Source of the DNA: Paenibacillus sp. TCA20
Lineage (GTDB): Bacteria; Bacillota; Bacilli; Paenibacillales; Paenibacillaceae
Reading direction: 5' to 3'
Assembly (NCBI RefSeq): GCF_000732325.1
Contig: NZ_BBIW01000003.1
Coordinates: 372,001 to 436,000, forward strand
DNA: 64,000 nt
Positions within the stretch are counted from its first letter, which is position 1, and every line of letters begins with the position of its first letter. The notes under the pieces are model-generated. The model was not told the DNA's origin. It was given only the letters and a program-made list of their open reading frames with translations, and searched no databases. Below are positions 43,458 through 52,949 of this stretch, in pieces. A program made the position numbers and the translations under genes.

Positions 43458-45016
43458 ATGTCAGATGAATCGCAGCAAATGACCGAGGAAGAGAAGCAGC
43501 TCCAGGAAAAAAAGGAACAAGAAATGTCAGATTCCATTGTGGAGTCGATTGAGTACTGGCAGAATGAGGACGTCATTGATCCTGATTTTGACGTACTGCG
43601 AAAGACGCTCAAGTATGTCATGGGCTTTGGAGAAACTTTTGATGTCAATTTCCGCGAGATGACCTTCGGTGGACGTCATACCGGACTTTTGTTCATCACG
43701 GGACTTACCAAAGATACGATTTTGACTGAAATTTTAAAGAGACTGTCCTATGTGCCCGAGGATGAGATGACATCCGATGCCTTGGAAAAATACTTTGAAT
43801 TCTACATTCCCCATATCCAGGTATCCAAGGTAACGAAGCTGAGCGAAGCGTTCATCCAGGCAATGAGCGGTATGAGCGTCTTCTTTGTGGAAGGCGAAAC
43901 AACAGCACTGATCATTGATACCCGTAGTTATCCTTCACGCGGTCCTGAAGAACCATCATTAGAGCGAGTCGTCAGGGGAGCCAGAGACGGATTTACAGAA
44001 ACGATGCTGACCAATGTGTCCCTTGTCCGCAGACGTCTGCATGATCCTGGATTTAAGCTGGAGCTGTTCCGTGTAGGGGAAAGACCAAAACCGATGTGTG
44101 CCTTGCTTATATCGACGATATCGTGGACAAGGTCCAGGTTGAGACGATTCGCAAAAAGATCGAGACTATCGATATTGATGGTATTCCGCTTGCTGATAAG
44201 CAGCTGGAGGAGATCATCATTAATCGAGGCTGGCATCCGTATCCGCTGGTACGTTATTCCGAGCGTCCCGATTCGGTTGCTTCCCACTTGCTTGAGGGCA
44301 GGGTGGTCCTGTTCGTGGATACTTCTCCTAGTGTTATGATTATGCCTACAACCTTTTTTGATCTGTGTCAGCATGCCGAGGAGAACAGGCAGACCCCGTT
44401 CATGGGCTCCTATCTGCGAATTATAAGAATTATCGGGATACTAGCCTCGTTGTTCCTGCTGCCTCTATGGATGCTGTTCGTCATTGATCCGGGATTAAAA
44501 CCGGAGGGTCTGGACTTTATTGGTCCTCAGGAAAATGTAAAGCTTCCGATCATTCTGCAATTTCTCATTGTGGAGTTCGGGATCGATTTAATGCGAATGG
44601 CCGCGGTGCATACACCAACGCCGCTTGCCTCGGCAATGGGGCTTGTTGCAGCTATATTAGTCGGAGATGTAGCGGTGAAGACAGGTTTGTTCGTTAATGA
44701 GGTCCTGCTGTATATGGCGGTAGCAGCGATCGGGATGTTCGCAACTCCAAGCTATGAACTTGGGCTCGCAAATCGTATGGTCAGACTTATTCTTCTGGCA
44801 CTCGTCGCGATCTTTAAAGTGCCTGGTCTGGTGGTTGGGACCACTGCAATCATTATTGGTCTCACGCTGCATCGTTCATACAATTCGTCTTATCTATGGC
44901 CATTTATACCCTTTAATGCAAAGGGGCTGGCAGCAACGTTCGTTCGTTCTCCAGTGCTTACAGGCAAGAAGAGACCTTCGTTTAACAAGCCTAGAGACAA
45001 TACCAAGATGCCTTAA
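43458..45016 (+). pseudogene. spoVAF: Stage V sporulation protein AF, split by a one-base deletion
   Basis: A start at 43458 follows AAGGAGGAG. The first reading frame gives a normal GerA/SpoVAF-family N-terminus up to FKLELFRVGER, then runs into unrelated sequence. The correct sequence resumes one frame over as KTDVCLAYIDDIVDKVQVE (about 44088 onward), with the C-terminal membrane domain of SpoVAF to 45016. One missing base in about 44078-44090 (GGGGAAAGACCAAAA) explains this; adding it back gives about 519 residues. It is either a real frameshift or an error in a homopolymer-rich spot. SpoVAF resembles germinant-receptor A subunits and affects germination. Confidence 0.85.
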
Positions 45017-45079
45017 TGCTGTTAAGATATCAGGCTTATGCCAATCAATATAATACAAATGATCTGCCGAATAATCCAT

Positions 45080-45108
45080 TTCTAACAAAATCAAGAGTCT
45101 GCTATACT
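45080..45108 (+). promoter_or_regulatory. Candidate promoter of lysA
   Basis: TTCTAA-N17-TATACT with an extended -10 (TGC immediately before TATACT at 45103-45108). The transcript would contain a small hairpin, TGGAAT...ATTCCA (45125-45144). I see no L-box lysine riboswitch. Confidence 0.5.
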
Positions 45109-45166
45109 GATGTAAAAGTTCGATGGAATCTTTTTTCATTCCAGGAAAAGTGGAGGACTAGCGAAT

Positions 45167-46498
45167 ATGTATTTACACGGTACTAGCAAAGTTAATGAAT
45201 CAGGACATCTCGAAATTGGTGGATGCGATACAGTTCAGCTCAAAGAAGAATATGGGACTCCACTATATATCGTTGATGAAACACTTGTCCGCAAGCGGGC
45301 TAGAGAATATATGGACGCATTCAGAGCTTCAGGCCTGAAATTTCAGGTAGCTTATGCGAGCAAGGCGTTCAGCGTAACGGCGATGTGCGCACTGGCCGAG
45401 CAGGAAGGCCTGTCTCTGGACGTTGTCTCGGATGGAGAGCTCTATACAGCTCTGCAGGCTGGCTTCCCGACAGAACGCATTCACTTCCATGGGAACAACA
45501 AAACACCGAATGAAATTGAAATGGCGCTGGATGCCCGTATCGGCTGCTTTGTCGTGGATAATCTGATCGAGCTGCAGATGCTTCAAGCCATGGCTGGTGA
45601 GAGGAATCAACAGGTCAATATTTTGCTGCGGGTAACCCCGGGTGTTGAAGCTCATACGCATGAGTATATTTCCACGGGTCAAACCGACTCGAAATTCGGC
45701 TTTGATATCGGAAACGGAGCCGCCCTTGAAGCAATAGAACGGGCTGTGAAGCAGCCGAACCTGAAGCTCCTTGGACTCCACTCCCACATTGGTTCGCAGA
45801 TCTTCGAAGTGGAAGGCTTCCAAATGGCTGTAGAGCGAGTGGCTGCTTTTGCCAAAGAAGTGAAGAGTAAACTGAATGTGGTGTTCCCGGTTGTCAATCT
45901 TGGTGGTGGTTTTGGTATCCGTTATTTCGAAGGAGATACACCCCTTCAGGTATCCCAGTATGTCAAGGCGATCACGGATGGAGTGAAGCTGCATTTTGCA
46001 GGGATTGCAGAAGAGCTTCCGGAAATATGGGTTGAGCCGGGCCGCAGCATGGTAGGGGAAGCCGGTACAACGTTGTATACGGTAGGTGCAATCAAGAACA
46101 TCCCTGGTGTACGCAAGTATGTATCGGTGGATGGAGGTATGACAGATAACCCGCGTCCAGCACTCTACGATTCGAAATACGAAGCGATGCTGGCTAACCG
46201 CGCTACTGAAGCAACAGAAGAGACTGTCTCTATTGCAGGTAAGGCCTGCGAGAGCGGAGATATGCTGATCTGGGATTTAGACCTTCCTCAGGTGGAATCA
46301 GGTGATCTCCTCGCCGTTTCCTGTACAGGTGCTTACAACTATTCCATGGCCAGCAATTACAACCGGATCCGTCGCCCAGCCGTTGTCTTCGTACAGAACG
46401 GTGAAAGTGATCTCGTTGTCCGTCGTGAAAGTCATGAAGATATCGTGCGTAACGATATTATCCCGGCAAGAATGAGCAAACAGACCATTAACAGTTGA
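45167..46498 (+). CDS. lysA: Diaminopimelate decarboxylase
   Basis: 443 residues. PLP-dependent alanine-racemase-fold enzyme making lysine from meso-diaminopimelate. The PLP lysine is in QVAYASKAFSV (about 60-66), HSHIGSQIF and VNLGGGFGIRY follow, and VEPGRSMVGEAG plus ACESGDMLIWD hold substrate-contact residues. GTGGAGG precedes the ATG. In B. subtilis lysA also follows spoVAF. Confidence 0.96.
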   Translation: MYLHGTSKVNESGHLEIGGCDTVQLKEEYGTPLYIVDETLVRKRAREYMDAFRASGLKFQVAYASKAFSVTAMCALAEQEGLSLDVVSDGELYTALQAGFPTERIHFHGNNKTPNEIEMALDARIGCFVVDNLIELQMLQAMAGERNQQVNILLRVTPGVEAHTHEYISTGQTDSKFGFDIGNGAALEAIERAVKQPNLKLLGLHSHIGSQIFEVEGFQMAVERVAAFAKEVKSKLNVVFPVVNLGGGFGIRYFEGDTPLQVSQYVKAITDGVKLHFAGIAEELPEIWVEPGRSMVGEAGTTLYTVGAIKNIPGVRKYVSVDGGMTDNPRPALYDSKYEAMLANRATEATEETVSIAGKACESGDMLIWDLDLPQVESGDLLAVSCTGAYNYSMASNYNRIRRPAVVFVQNGESDLVVRRESHEDIVRNDIIPARMSKQTINS

Positions 46499-46507
46499 CT
46501 TTATACG

Positions 46508-46558
46508 CACTCTCCTCAAGGCTGTGTCTAGAACGTCAGCTTGCGGGGAGTGTTTTTT
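46508..46558 (+). terminator. Terminator after lysA
   Basis: CACTCTCCTCAAGGCTG (from 46508) pairs with CAGCTTGCGGGGAGTG (ending 46552) with small mismatches, and a T6 run follows. Confidence 0.8.
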
Positions 46559-46714
46559 AGTTCGAGGTGACTTGGTTCCTGGCTCATCAGCCTCCCGAAT
46601 AATTGCAAATTGTGGTCAAAGTAGATACAATCAGATAGTGATGCTTGAATTAAGGACAAGGCTTATGTATGGATCATGGCCTGCCTTAGAAAATAGTTGA
46701 AGGAAGTGACGCAC

Positions 46715-47149
46715 ATGAAAAAAGGAATTATCGAACTTGAAAATGGCGGAACCGTAGAAATTCAATTCCTGCCGGAAGAAGCACCAAATACAGTAGCAAA
46801 CTTTGAAAAACTGGCTAACAGCGGTTTTTACAACGGCCTTAGCTTTCACCGTGTAATTCCAGGCTTCGTAGCTCAAGGCGGATGCCCGGTTGGCAACGGT
46901 ACTGGTGGTCCTGGATACTCCATCGACTGCGAAACTGCAACTAACACAACGAAGCATGAAAAAGGTGTTCTCTCCATGGCACATGCCGGCAAAAACACAG
47001 GCGGAAGCCAATTCTTTATCGTGTATGAGCCACAGCCGCATTTGGATGGAGTGCATACTGTGTTTGGTAAAGTGACCAAAGGTATGGAGTACATTGACGG
47101 CGTGAAGCAAGGCGACAAAATGAAGAGCGTATCTGTATTTGACGCTTAA
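46715..47149 (+). CDS. ppiB: Peptidyl-prolyl cis-trans isomerase, cyclophilin type
   Basis: 144 residues from the ATG at 46715 ([12 protein letters not shown]) after AAGGAAG. A single cyclophilin domain: [13 protein letters not shown] carries the catalytic Arg and Phe, [15 protein letters not shown] the Gln and Phe of the proline pocket, and [12 protein letters not shown] the His. It catalyses proline isomerisation in the cytoplasm; no signal peptide is seen. Confidence 0.95.
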   Translation: MKKGIIELENGGTVEIQFLPEEAPNTVANFEKLANSGFYNGLSFHRVIPGFVAQGGCPVGNGTGGPGYSIDCETATNTTKHEKGVLSMAHAGKNTGGSQFFIVYEPQPHLDGVHTVFGKVTKGMEYIDGVKQGDKMKSVSVFDA

Positions 47150-47188
47150 GTTGAAGCCTCTGTAACGACATAGCAAGAGCAGATTACG

Positions 47189-47222
47189 ACATCCCGCATT
47201 CTATATGCGGGATGTTTTTTTA
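47189..47222 (+). terminator. Terminator after ppiB
   Basis: ACATCCCGCAT (47189-47199) pairs perfectly with ATGCGGGATGT (47205-47215), followed by a T7 run. Confidence 0.93.
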
Positions 47223-47326
47223 TGCCGAGTATCTCGGCGAGAATTTATGTAACTGCATTCCACACAGGGAGAGTAAGTTTTTTAATCAAGTAAGCGTATT
47301 CTTATTATTGGATGAGAGCTCAGCTG

Positions 47327-47355
47327 TTGATTTTTCAGTATAGGAGTGCTACTAT
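47327..47355 (+). promoter_or_regulatory. Promoter of the rib operon
   Basis: TTGATT (47327-47332), 17 bases, TACTAT (47350-47355), about 30 bases before the riboswitch. Confidence 0.75.
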
Positions 47356-47385
47356 TTTTCTATTACTAATGTTTCATAAGCTGTA

Positions 47386-47526
47386 ATCCTTCGGGGCAGG
47401 GTGAAATTCCCTACCGGCGGTGATGACTTGTCTTCAAGTCTTAGTCCGTGACCCGTGAGCTGGAAGCTAGCGGTGGATCTGGTGCAACTCCAGAACCGAC
47501 AGTATAGTCTGGATGAGAGAAGGAGA
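47386..47526 (+). ncRNA. FMN riboswitch (RFN element)
   Basis: Conserved RFN blocks are present in order: CTTCGGGGCAGGGTG, AATTCCCTACCGGCGGT, AGTCCGTGACCCG, a variable stem (CTGGAAGCTAG), GGTGGATCTGGTG, AACTCCAGAACCGACAGT and the closing GGATGAGAGAAGGAG. It binds FMN and shuts down the downstream riboflavin genes. A long spacer (47527-47680), in which I see no other feature, and a strong terminator stem form the expression platform. Confidence 0.96.
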
Positions 47527-47680
47527 ATAGGTACATAACAGACGACTCTATTTGTTGGCGTACCCAGCAGGACTTCTGCCTGTGTGTCAGTAATGATACT
47601 CGTGGTTTATTTGCCTTACCTTTAAAGAGATATCCTTAAGGTAGCGGCAGTGTTCTGCTGTATTTTCTATTGAACTCTCT

Positions 47681-47720
47681 AGCCCCTAGTCTGGCAGTTT
47701 AGCCGGATAGGGGCTTTTTT
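47681..47720 (+). terminator. Riboswitch-controlled terminator before ribD
   Basis: AGCCCCTAGTCTGGC (47681-47695) pairs with GCCGGATAGGGGCT (47702-47715) with mismatches, followed by T6 (47715-47720). As part of the FMN riboswitch it would stop transcription before ribD when FMN is abundant. Confidence 0.88.
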
Positions 47721-47751
47721 AATTAATGTCTTTTGCTGAAAAGAGGTAAGC

Positions 47752-48855
47752 ATGATGGAAATGATGAATGATGAATTCTACATGTCGCTTGCTCTGGATA
47801 TGGCAGAAAGAGCGCAGGGACAGACGGGTATCAATCCTGTTGTAGGCTGTGTCGTCGTGAAGGATGGACGAATGGTTGGTCTTGGAGCCCATTTGAAAAG
47901 GGGCACAGGCCATGCCGAGGTTCATGCCTTGAACATGGCGGGCAGTGAGGCGGAGGGCAGCACTGTCTATGTTACCCTTGAGCCCTGCAGCCACTACGGA
48001 AAGACACCGCCATGCAGCGAAAGGCTGATCAGTGAGAAGGTCAAGAGGGTGGTTGTCGCTTGCGAGGACCCTAATCCGCAGGTGGCAGGCAAGGGGTTTG
48101 ATATGCTCCGCAGACACGGTATTGAAGTCAAGGTCGGCGTGCTGAGAGATCGGGCCAGACGGCTCAATGAGAAATTCATTAAATATATTACAACGGGCCT
48201 GCCCTTTGTAACGCTCAAGACGGCCTCAACGTTAGACGGAAAGATCGCAACCAAGAGTGGAGACAGCAAATGGATTTCTAACGAACAAGCGAGAGAGCAT
48301 ATTCATATGCTTAGGCATCGTCACCAAGGAATTATGGTCGGGGTAGAAACCGTCATCGCTGATAATCCCGAGTTAACGACCCGGTTATCTGTAGATGGAA
48401 TTAGTCCCATTCGGATTGTCGTAGATTCAAAGCTGAGAATTCCAATAGATACAAAGCTTGTTCGTGACGGAAATGCCAAAACCGTGATTCTGACGACAGA
48501 TGAAGCGGAGGCTGATCGTGAGAAGGATCTGGAAAGTTATGGCGTACAAGTGATCCGATGCGGTCCGGGACCGAGGGTTGATCTACTGAGAGCGATGAGC
48601 TTGTTAGGTGAAATGGAGATCGGTTCAATATTGCTTGAAGGCGGCGGCACCTTGAACGGCGCGATGCTGGAGGCCAAGCTGATCGATCGCTTGCTGATGT
48701 TCATTGCACCGAAAATCGTCGGAGGATATGAGACTCCAGGCAGCTTCCGATTTGAAGGCGTGGAGCGAATGAATGATGCAATTCAATTAAATAAACTCGA
48801 AGTCGAGACCGTTGGAGATAATATTTGTGTGACAGGTTTACCTGTGTGGCCGTAA
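47752..48855 (+). CDS. ribD: Bifunctional riboflavin deaminase/reductase RibD
   Basis: 367 residues. The N-terminal cytidine-deaminase-like domain (about 1-145) has the zinc site GHAEVHALN and EPCSHYGKTPPCSE. The C-terminal reductase domain (about 148-367) has TLKTASTLDGKIAT and LLEGGGTLNGAML. It performs the second and third steps of riboflavin synthesis. It is the first gene of the rib operon. RBS GAGGTAAG. Confidence 0.96.
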   Translation: MMEMMNDEFYMSLALDMAERAQGQTGINPVVGCVVVKDGRMVGLGAHLKRGTGHAEVHALNMAGSEAEGSTVYVTLEPCSHYGKTPPCSERLISEKVKRVVVACEDPNPQVAGKGFDMLRRHGIEVKVGVLRDRARRLNEKFIKYITTGLPFVTLKTASTLDGKIATKSGDSKWISNEQAREHIHMLRHRHQGIMVGVETVIADNPELTTRLSVDGISPIRIVVDSKLRIPIDTKLVRDGNAKTVILTTDEAEADREKDLESYGVQVIRCGPGPRVDLLRAMSLLGEMEIGSILLEGGGTLNGAMLEAKLIDRLLMFIAPKIVGGYETPGSFRFEGVERMNDAIQLNKLEVETVGDNICVTGLPVWP

Positions 48856-48876
48856 GGCTGATAAGGAGTGGATGCC

Positions 48877-49548
48877 ATGTTTACTGGGCTGATTGAAGAA
48901 GTTGGACGAATTCGCAGCGTTGGCCGTAAAGGGGAGGCCATGGTCCTTGGAATTAGTGCCAAGCGAATAATGGATGATCTGAAGATCGGAGACAGTGTAG
49001 CTGTCAACGGGGTATGCTTAACCGCCACCTCTATAGAATCTGGAGGCTTCCTGGCAGATGTGATGCCCGAAACGTTCCGTCATACGACCCTACGTCATTT
49101 GGGAAGCGGCAGTCCTGTTAATCTTGAGCGGGCCATGTCAGCCGGAGGCCGTTTTGGAGGGCATATTGTACAAGGCCATGTAGATGGAACGGGACAGATT
49201 ACTGCGATAACCCGAGACCAGAATGCGGTCGTGTTCGAAATTTCGCCGGTGAACAGTGATGTATTCCGGTTTATTATTCCGAAAGGCTCCATCACGATTG
49301 AAGGCATCAGCTTGACGGTTGTCGACACGACAGCTTCCTCTTTTACCGTATCCATTATACCGCATACATTAGGGGAGACTGTGCTCGCTCATCGTAGTAT
49401 TGGAGATATCGTTAATCTTGAGTGTGACATTCTCGGCAAATATGTGAATCATTTGCTGCACTATGGACAAGGAGCCGGTCCAGCTTCTGGAACGAGTGAG
49501 AAGTCGAAATTAAGCTTCGAATTTTTAAGCTCACACGGTTTTAACTGA
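48877..49548 (+). CDS. ribE: Riboflavin synthase alpha subunit
   Basis: 223 residues from the ATG at 48877, 8 bases after AAGGAG. Two lumazine-binding domains: the first begins MFTGLIEEVGRI, with DSVAVNGVCLT, and the second from about residue 98 has GHIVQGHVDGTGQI and KGSITIEGISLTVVD. It dismutates two molecules of dimethyl-ribityllumazine to riboflavin. It lies between ribD and ribBA. Confidence 0.96.
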   Translation: MFTGLIEEVGRIRSVGRKGEAMVLGISAKRIMDDLKIGDSVAVNGVCLTATSIESGGFLADVMPETFRHTTLRHLGSGSPVNLERAMSAGGRFGGHIVQGHVDGTGQITAITRDQNAVVFEISPVNSDVFRFIIPKGSITIEGISLTVVDTTASSFTVSIIPHTLGETVLAHRSIGDIVNLECDILGKYVNHLLHYGQGAGPASGTSEKSKLSFEFLSSHGFN

Positions 49549-49581
49549 TAGAAATGAAGCAGTAACAAGGAGGGGAATGAC

Positions 49582-50826
49582 ATGGATGAGGAATCCATTT
49601 TTCATACAATAGAAGCTGCACTTCAGGATCTGCAGCAAGGCAAAGTGGTCATTGTCGTTGATGATGAAGACCGTGAGAATGAGGGTGATTTTGTAGCTCT
49701 GGCGGATAAAGCCACTCCGGAAGTCATCAATTTTATGATTACTGAGGGAAGAGGACTTGTCTGTGTTCCGATTACGCACGAACGCGCAGAAGAGCTTGAC
49801 CTGAAACCTATGGTTCAGCAAAATACGGATTTTCATGGCACAGCCTTCACGGTATCCGTTGATCATAAGCTTACGACGACAGGAATATCGGCACATGAAC
49901 GTTCCATTACGGTCAAAGCGCTGATCGACTCGGAAGCCACTGGAGCGGATTTCAGAAAGCCTGGCCATATGTTTCCACTGATTGCTAAGAAGGGCGGAGT
50001 GCTCAGACGGGCTGGGCATACAGAGGCTGCTGTAGATCTTGCCAGAATGAGTGGATCCTATCCTGCGGGTGTGATCTGTGAGATCATTAAGGAAGACGGA
50101 TCCATGGCCAGACTACCTGATCTGAAGGAAATTGCGAAGCAGCATGATCTGAAGCTGATCAGCATCAAGGACATGATTGCCTATCGTAACGCCAAGGAGA
50201 AGCTGGTTACTCGTGAGGTTTCGGTGAGAATGCCGACTGATTTTGGTGAGTTTCAGGCGATAGCCTATACGAATGAAGTGGATAACAAGGAGCATGTAGC
50301 TCTTGTCAAAGGCACACTTAATACGGATGAGCCGGTTCTGGTGCGTGTACATTCCGAGTGTTTGACCGGAGATGTGTTCCATTCTCATCGTTGTGACTGC
50401 GGACCACAGTTTGAAGCTGCCCTGCGTCAGATTCATGAGAATGGGAGCGGCGTGCTGCTATATATGCGTCAGGAGGGCCGAGGGATCGGGCTCATCAACA
50501 AGCTCAAGGCCTACAAGCTGCAGGAGCAGGGACTTGATACGGTGGATGCGAATCTGAAGCTGGGCTTCCCCGCTGATCTTCGAGATTACGGCATCGGCGC
50601 GCAAATTCTCAAAGACTTGGGAATTCGCAAGATTAACCTGCTGACGAACAACCCGCGAAAGATCAAAGGGTTAGAGGGATACGGTCTCGAAGTTGTTTCA
50701 AGAGTACCGATTCAAATCGCAGAAAATAAAGATAATTCTTCTTATCTGCATACCAAGCAGTCCAAGCTGGGGCATATGCTGAAGTTTGATGATATTGAGC
50801 AGAACGAGCAGGAATTCAAATCTTAA
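49582..50826 (+). CDS. ribBA: Bifunctional DHBP synthase / GTP cyclohydrolase II
   Basis: 414 residues. The N-terminal RibB domain (about 1-205) has [13 protein letters not shown] and [14 protein letters not shown]. The C-terminal RibA domain has the zinc site [17 protein letters not shown] and the catalytic [18 protein letters not shown]. It makes the two direct precursors of the pathway. AAGGAGGGG precedes the ATG. Confidence 0.97.
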   Translation: MDEESIFHTIEAALQDLQQGKVVIVVDDEDRENEGDFVALADKATPEVINFMITEGRGLVCVPITHERAEELDLKPMVQQNTDFHGTAFTVSVDHKLTTTGISAHERSITVKALIDSEATGADFRKPGHMFPLIAKKGGVLRRAGHTEAAVDLARMSGSYPAGVICEIIKEDGSMARLPDLKEIAKQHDLKLISIKDMIAYRNAKEKLVTREVSVRMPTDFGEFQAIAYTNEVDNKEHVALVKGTLNTDEPVLVRVHSECLTGDVFHSHRCDCGPQFEAALRQIHENGSGVLLYMRQEGRGIGLINKLKAYKLQEQGLDTVDANLKLGFPADLRDYGIGAQILKDLGIRKINLLTNNPRKIKGLEGYGLEVVSRVPIQIAENKDNSSYLHTKQSKLGHMLKFDDIEQNEQEFKS

Positions 50827-50865
50827 GTTAAATACTACTTATTTAAGAAGGGCAGATGAATAATA

Positions 50866-51333
50866 ATGGCTAACTATTTTGAAGGTAATTTAGTCTCCGA
50901 AGGATTAAGATATGGCGTTGTGGTAGGACGCTTCAATGAATTTTTAACGAGCAAGCTGCTGTCTGCATCCCTGGATGCGTTCAAACGTCATGGTGTGCAG
51001 GATGATGAGGTTGATGTGGCTTGGGTTCCAGGAGCGTTTGAGATTCCTTTGATTGCTCAAAAAATGGCCGAGAGCGGCAAATATGATGCGGTGATTACAC
51101 TCGCCACTGTCATCCGCGGCTCTACAACGCATTATGATTATGTTTGTAATGAAATGGCCAAGGGGGTCGCTGCAATTAACCTGAAGACAGGCGTGCCGAC
51201 CATATTTGGACTGGTTTCTACAGAGAATATTGAACAGGCGATTGAGCGCTCTGGAACAAAAGCAGGAAATAAAGGCTGGGACGCTGCCGTAGCAGCAATT
51301 GAGATGGCAAACTTGACGAAACAGCTAAAATAG
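50866..51333 (+). CDS. ribH: 6,7-dimethyl-8-ribityllumazine synthase
   Basis: 155 residues. [40 protein letters not shown] (with the catalytic His) and TVENIEQA-like [17 protein letters not shown] are all typical. The enzyme makes lumazine for RibE and forms large icosahedral shells in Bacillus. It is the last gene of the rib operon; the hairpin after it is a likely terminator. Confidence 0.96.
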   Translation: MANYFEGNLVSEGLRYGVVVGRFNEFLTSKLLSASLDAFKRHGVQDDEVDVAWVPGAFEIPLIAQKMAESGKYDAVITLATVIRGSTTHYDYVCNEMAKGVAAINLKTGVPTIFGLVSTENIEQAIERSGTKAGNKGWDAAVAAIEMANLTKQLK

Positions 51334-51346
51334 TGTTTTTTTAATA

Positions 51347-51398
51347 TAAAGCCCTGTACTCAGGCTTCTCTTAGCCGGGGCAGGGCTTTACGTATTTT
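51347..51398 (+). terminator. Terminator of the rib operon
   Basis: TAAAGCCCTG (51347-51356) pairs with CAGGGCTTTA (51381-51390); the loop can form an inner GGCT/AGCC stem. A short T-run (TATTTTG) follows. Confidence 0.6.
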
Positions 51399-51424
51399 GT
51401 AACATTAGCGGGAGGATGCGTCCA

Positions 51425-52222
51425 TTGACGGTTGTGACTTATAAGCTTGAATCGTTTGAAGGCCCGCTGGACCTTCTATTACATTTGATTGACAAACATG
51501 AAATTGACATCCAGGATATACCCATCAGCCGAATAACGGATCAATATATGGATTACATTCACACCATGCAGGAGCTGGAGCTTGATATTACAAGCGAATT
51601 TTTGGTGATGGCAGCTACGCTGCTTGCGATCAAGAGTAAAATATTGCTGCCCAAGCCTCCTGTGTTTCATGAATTTGAAGATGATCATTTCATGGAGGAA
51701 GAGGATGAAGATCCCCGTGCCGAATTGGTTCAGAAGCTTATTGAATACCGAAAATTCAAGAGCATCGCGCGTCATCTGCATGAACGGGAATCGGTTCGCA
51801 GTCTTATTTTCTCCAAAGAGCCGGAGGATCTAACGCCTTATGTTCATCATGAACCGTCGAATCCGGTTGAAGGGCTGCATACAGCCGATTTGATTGTGGC
51901 GTTTCAGAAGGCACTCAGCCGGGCCGCAAGAAATACGACGGTGGCTAGAATTCATCGTGATGAAATATCGGTTAAGGATCGGATTCGGGATGTAGCGGGG
52001 ACGCTTGGACGTAAGGGATATGGCGGCAAAATGCTGTTCTCCAAACTGCTGAACGAGGAGATGTATCGTCAAGAGATCGTTGTTACTTTTTTGGCTATTT
52101 TGGAATTAATGAAAATGAAACAAATTGTATGTTACCAGGAACGATTGTTTGAAGATATCGTGATGGAATGGAGAGGGGAAAAAGAAAGCGATGGACTTTC
52201 AGGCATTGAAGTCGATTATTGA
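51425..52222 (+). CDS. scpA: Segregation and condensation protein A
   Basis: 265 residues from the TTG at 51425, which lies 9 bases after GGGAGG; the ATG at 51416 directly abuts it. The kleisin N-terminus YKLESFEGPLDLLLHLIDKH and the central SEFLVMAATLLAIKSKILLP are diagnostic. ScpA bridges SMC heads and binds ScpB in chromosome segregation. The 3' end overlaps scpB by 32 bases. Confidence 0.95.
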   Translation: MTVVTYKLESFEGPLDLLLHLIDKHEIDIQDIPISRITDQYMDYIHTMQELELDITSEFLVMAATLLAIKSKILLPKPPVFHEFEDDHFMEEEDEDPRAELVQKLIEYRKFKSIARHLHERESVRSLIFSKEPEDLTPYVHHEPSNPVEGLHTADLIVAFQKALSRAARNTTVARIHRDEISVKDRIRDVAGTLGRKGYGGKMLFSKLLNEEMYRQEIVVTFLAILELMKMKQIVCYQERLFEDIVMEWRGEKESDGLSGIEVDY

Positions 52223-52826
52223 GGGCTTGTTATTTTTATCGGGTGAAGAAGGACTAGGTGTCAAGCAGCTCTCCGAAATTGTCGATCAGCGTCCAGAAGT
52301 CGTAACTGATGCGCTTGAGGAACTGAAAAGGGAATATACCAAGCAGGGAAGAGGTCTGCAGATATTAAAGATTGCAGGAAACTACCAAATGGGAACCTTG
52401 CCTGAGCATGCGGTTTATTTTGAGAAGCTTGCTTACTCCCCTTCCAGATCCTCGCTCTCTCAAGCCGCGCTTGAAACGTTATCCATCATTGCTTATCGGC
52501 AGCCGATAACGAGAGTGGAGATTGAAGAGATCCGCGGAGTTAAGGCAGAACGGGCACTTCATACTTTAACAAGCAAGGATTTGATTCAAGAGGTTGGACG
52601 AGCTGATGCCATCGGCCGCCCTATTTTATATGGCACAACGAAAGCCTTCCTTGATTATTTTGGTCTTGGTACGATTAAAGATTTGCCTGAGCCGGCTGTA
52701 TTCGAAGATGCTGACCCGCTCGAAGAAGAGACACAGCTCTTGTTCGGCAAGCTGGGACAGAACATGTTTGAAGAAGAGCCTTCTAGTGAAGCTCTGGTTG
52801 ACAATGAGCGTAATAAAGCGGAGTAG
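52191..52826 (+). CDS. scpB: Segregation and condensation protein B
   Basis: 211 residues. Two winged-helix domains, with ALKSIIEGLLFLSGEEG at the start and SLSQAALETLSIIAYRQPITRVEIEEIRGV in the second domain. Dimeric ScpB completes the SMC-ScpAB condensin. The acidic C-terminal tail is typical. The start is inside scpA, so translation is probably coupled. Confidence 0.95.
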   Translation: MDFQALKSIIEGLLFLSGEEGLGVKQLSEIVDQRPEVVTDALEELKREYTKQGRGLQILKIAGNYQMGTLPEHAVYFEKLAYSPSRSSLSQAALETLSIIAYRQPITRVEIEEIRGVKAERALHTLTSKDLIQEVGRADAIGRPILYGTTKAFLDYFGLGTIKDLPEPAVFEDADPLEEETQLLFGKLGQNMFEEEPSSEALVDNERNKAE

Positions 52827-52835
52827 TGGTAGAAT

Positions 52836-52864
52836 CGATGTCCTTGAGAGGGCATCGTTTTTTT
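52836..52864 (+). terminator. Terminator after scpB
   Basis: CGATGTCCT (52836-52844) pairs with AGGGCATCG (52849-52857), loop TGAG, with a T7 run. Confidence 0.85.
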
Positions 52865-52879
52865 ATGTCCAAAAGGTTC

Positions 52880-52908
52880 GCATGGTTTCCATAATTAAGA
52901 ACATACTA
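52880..52908 (+). promoter_or_regulatory. Sigma-F/sigma-G-type promoter of the DUF2953-ytfJ operon
   Basis: GCATG (52880-52884), 17 bases, CATACTA (52902-52908), a full match to the sigma-G pattern GHATR-N17-18-CATWNTA. It follows the scpB terminator and lies 41 bases before the DUF2953 start. Confidence 0.78.
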
Positions 52909-52949
52909 ATGGGGAGTTTTTAATTTTACATATACCAGGGGGAAGTCTC

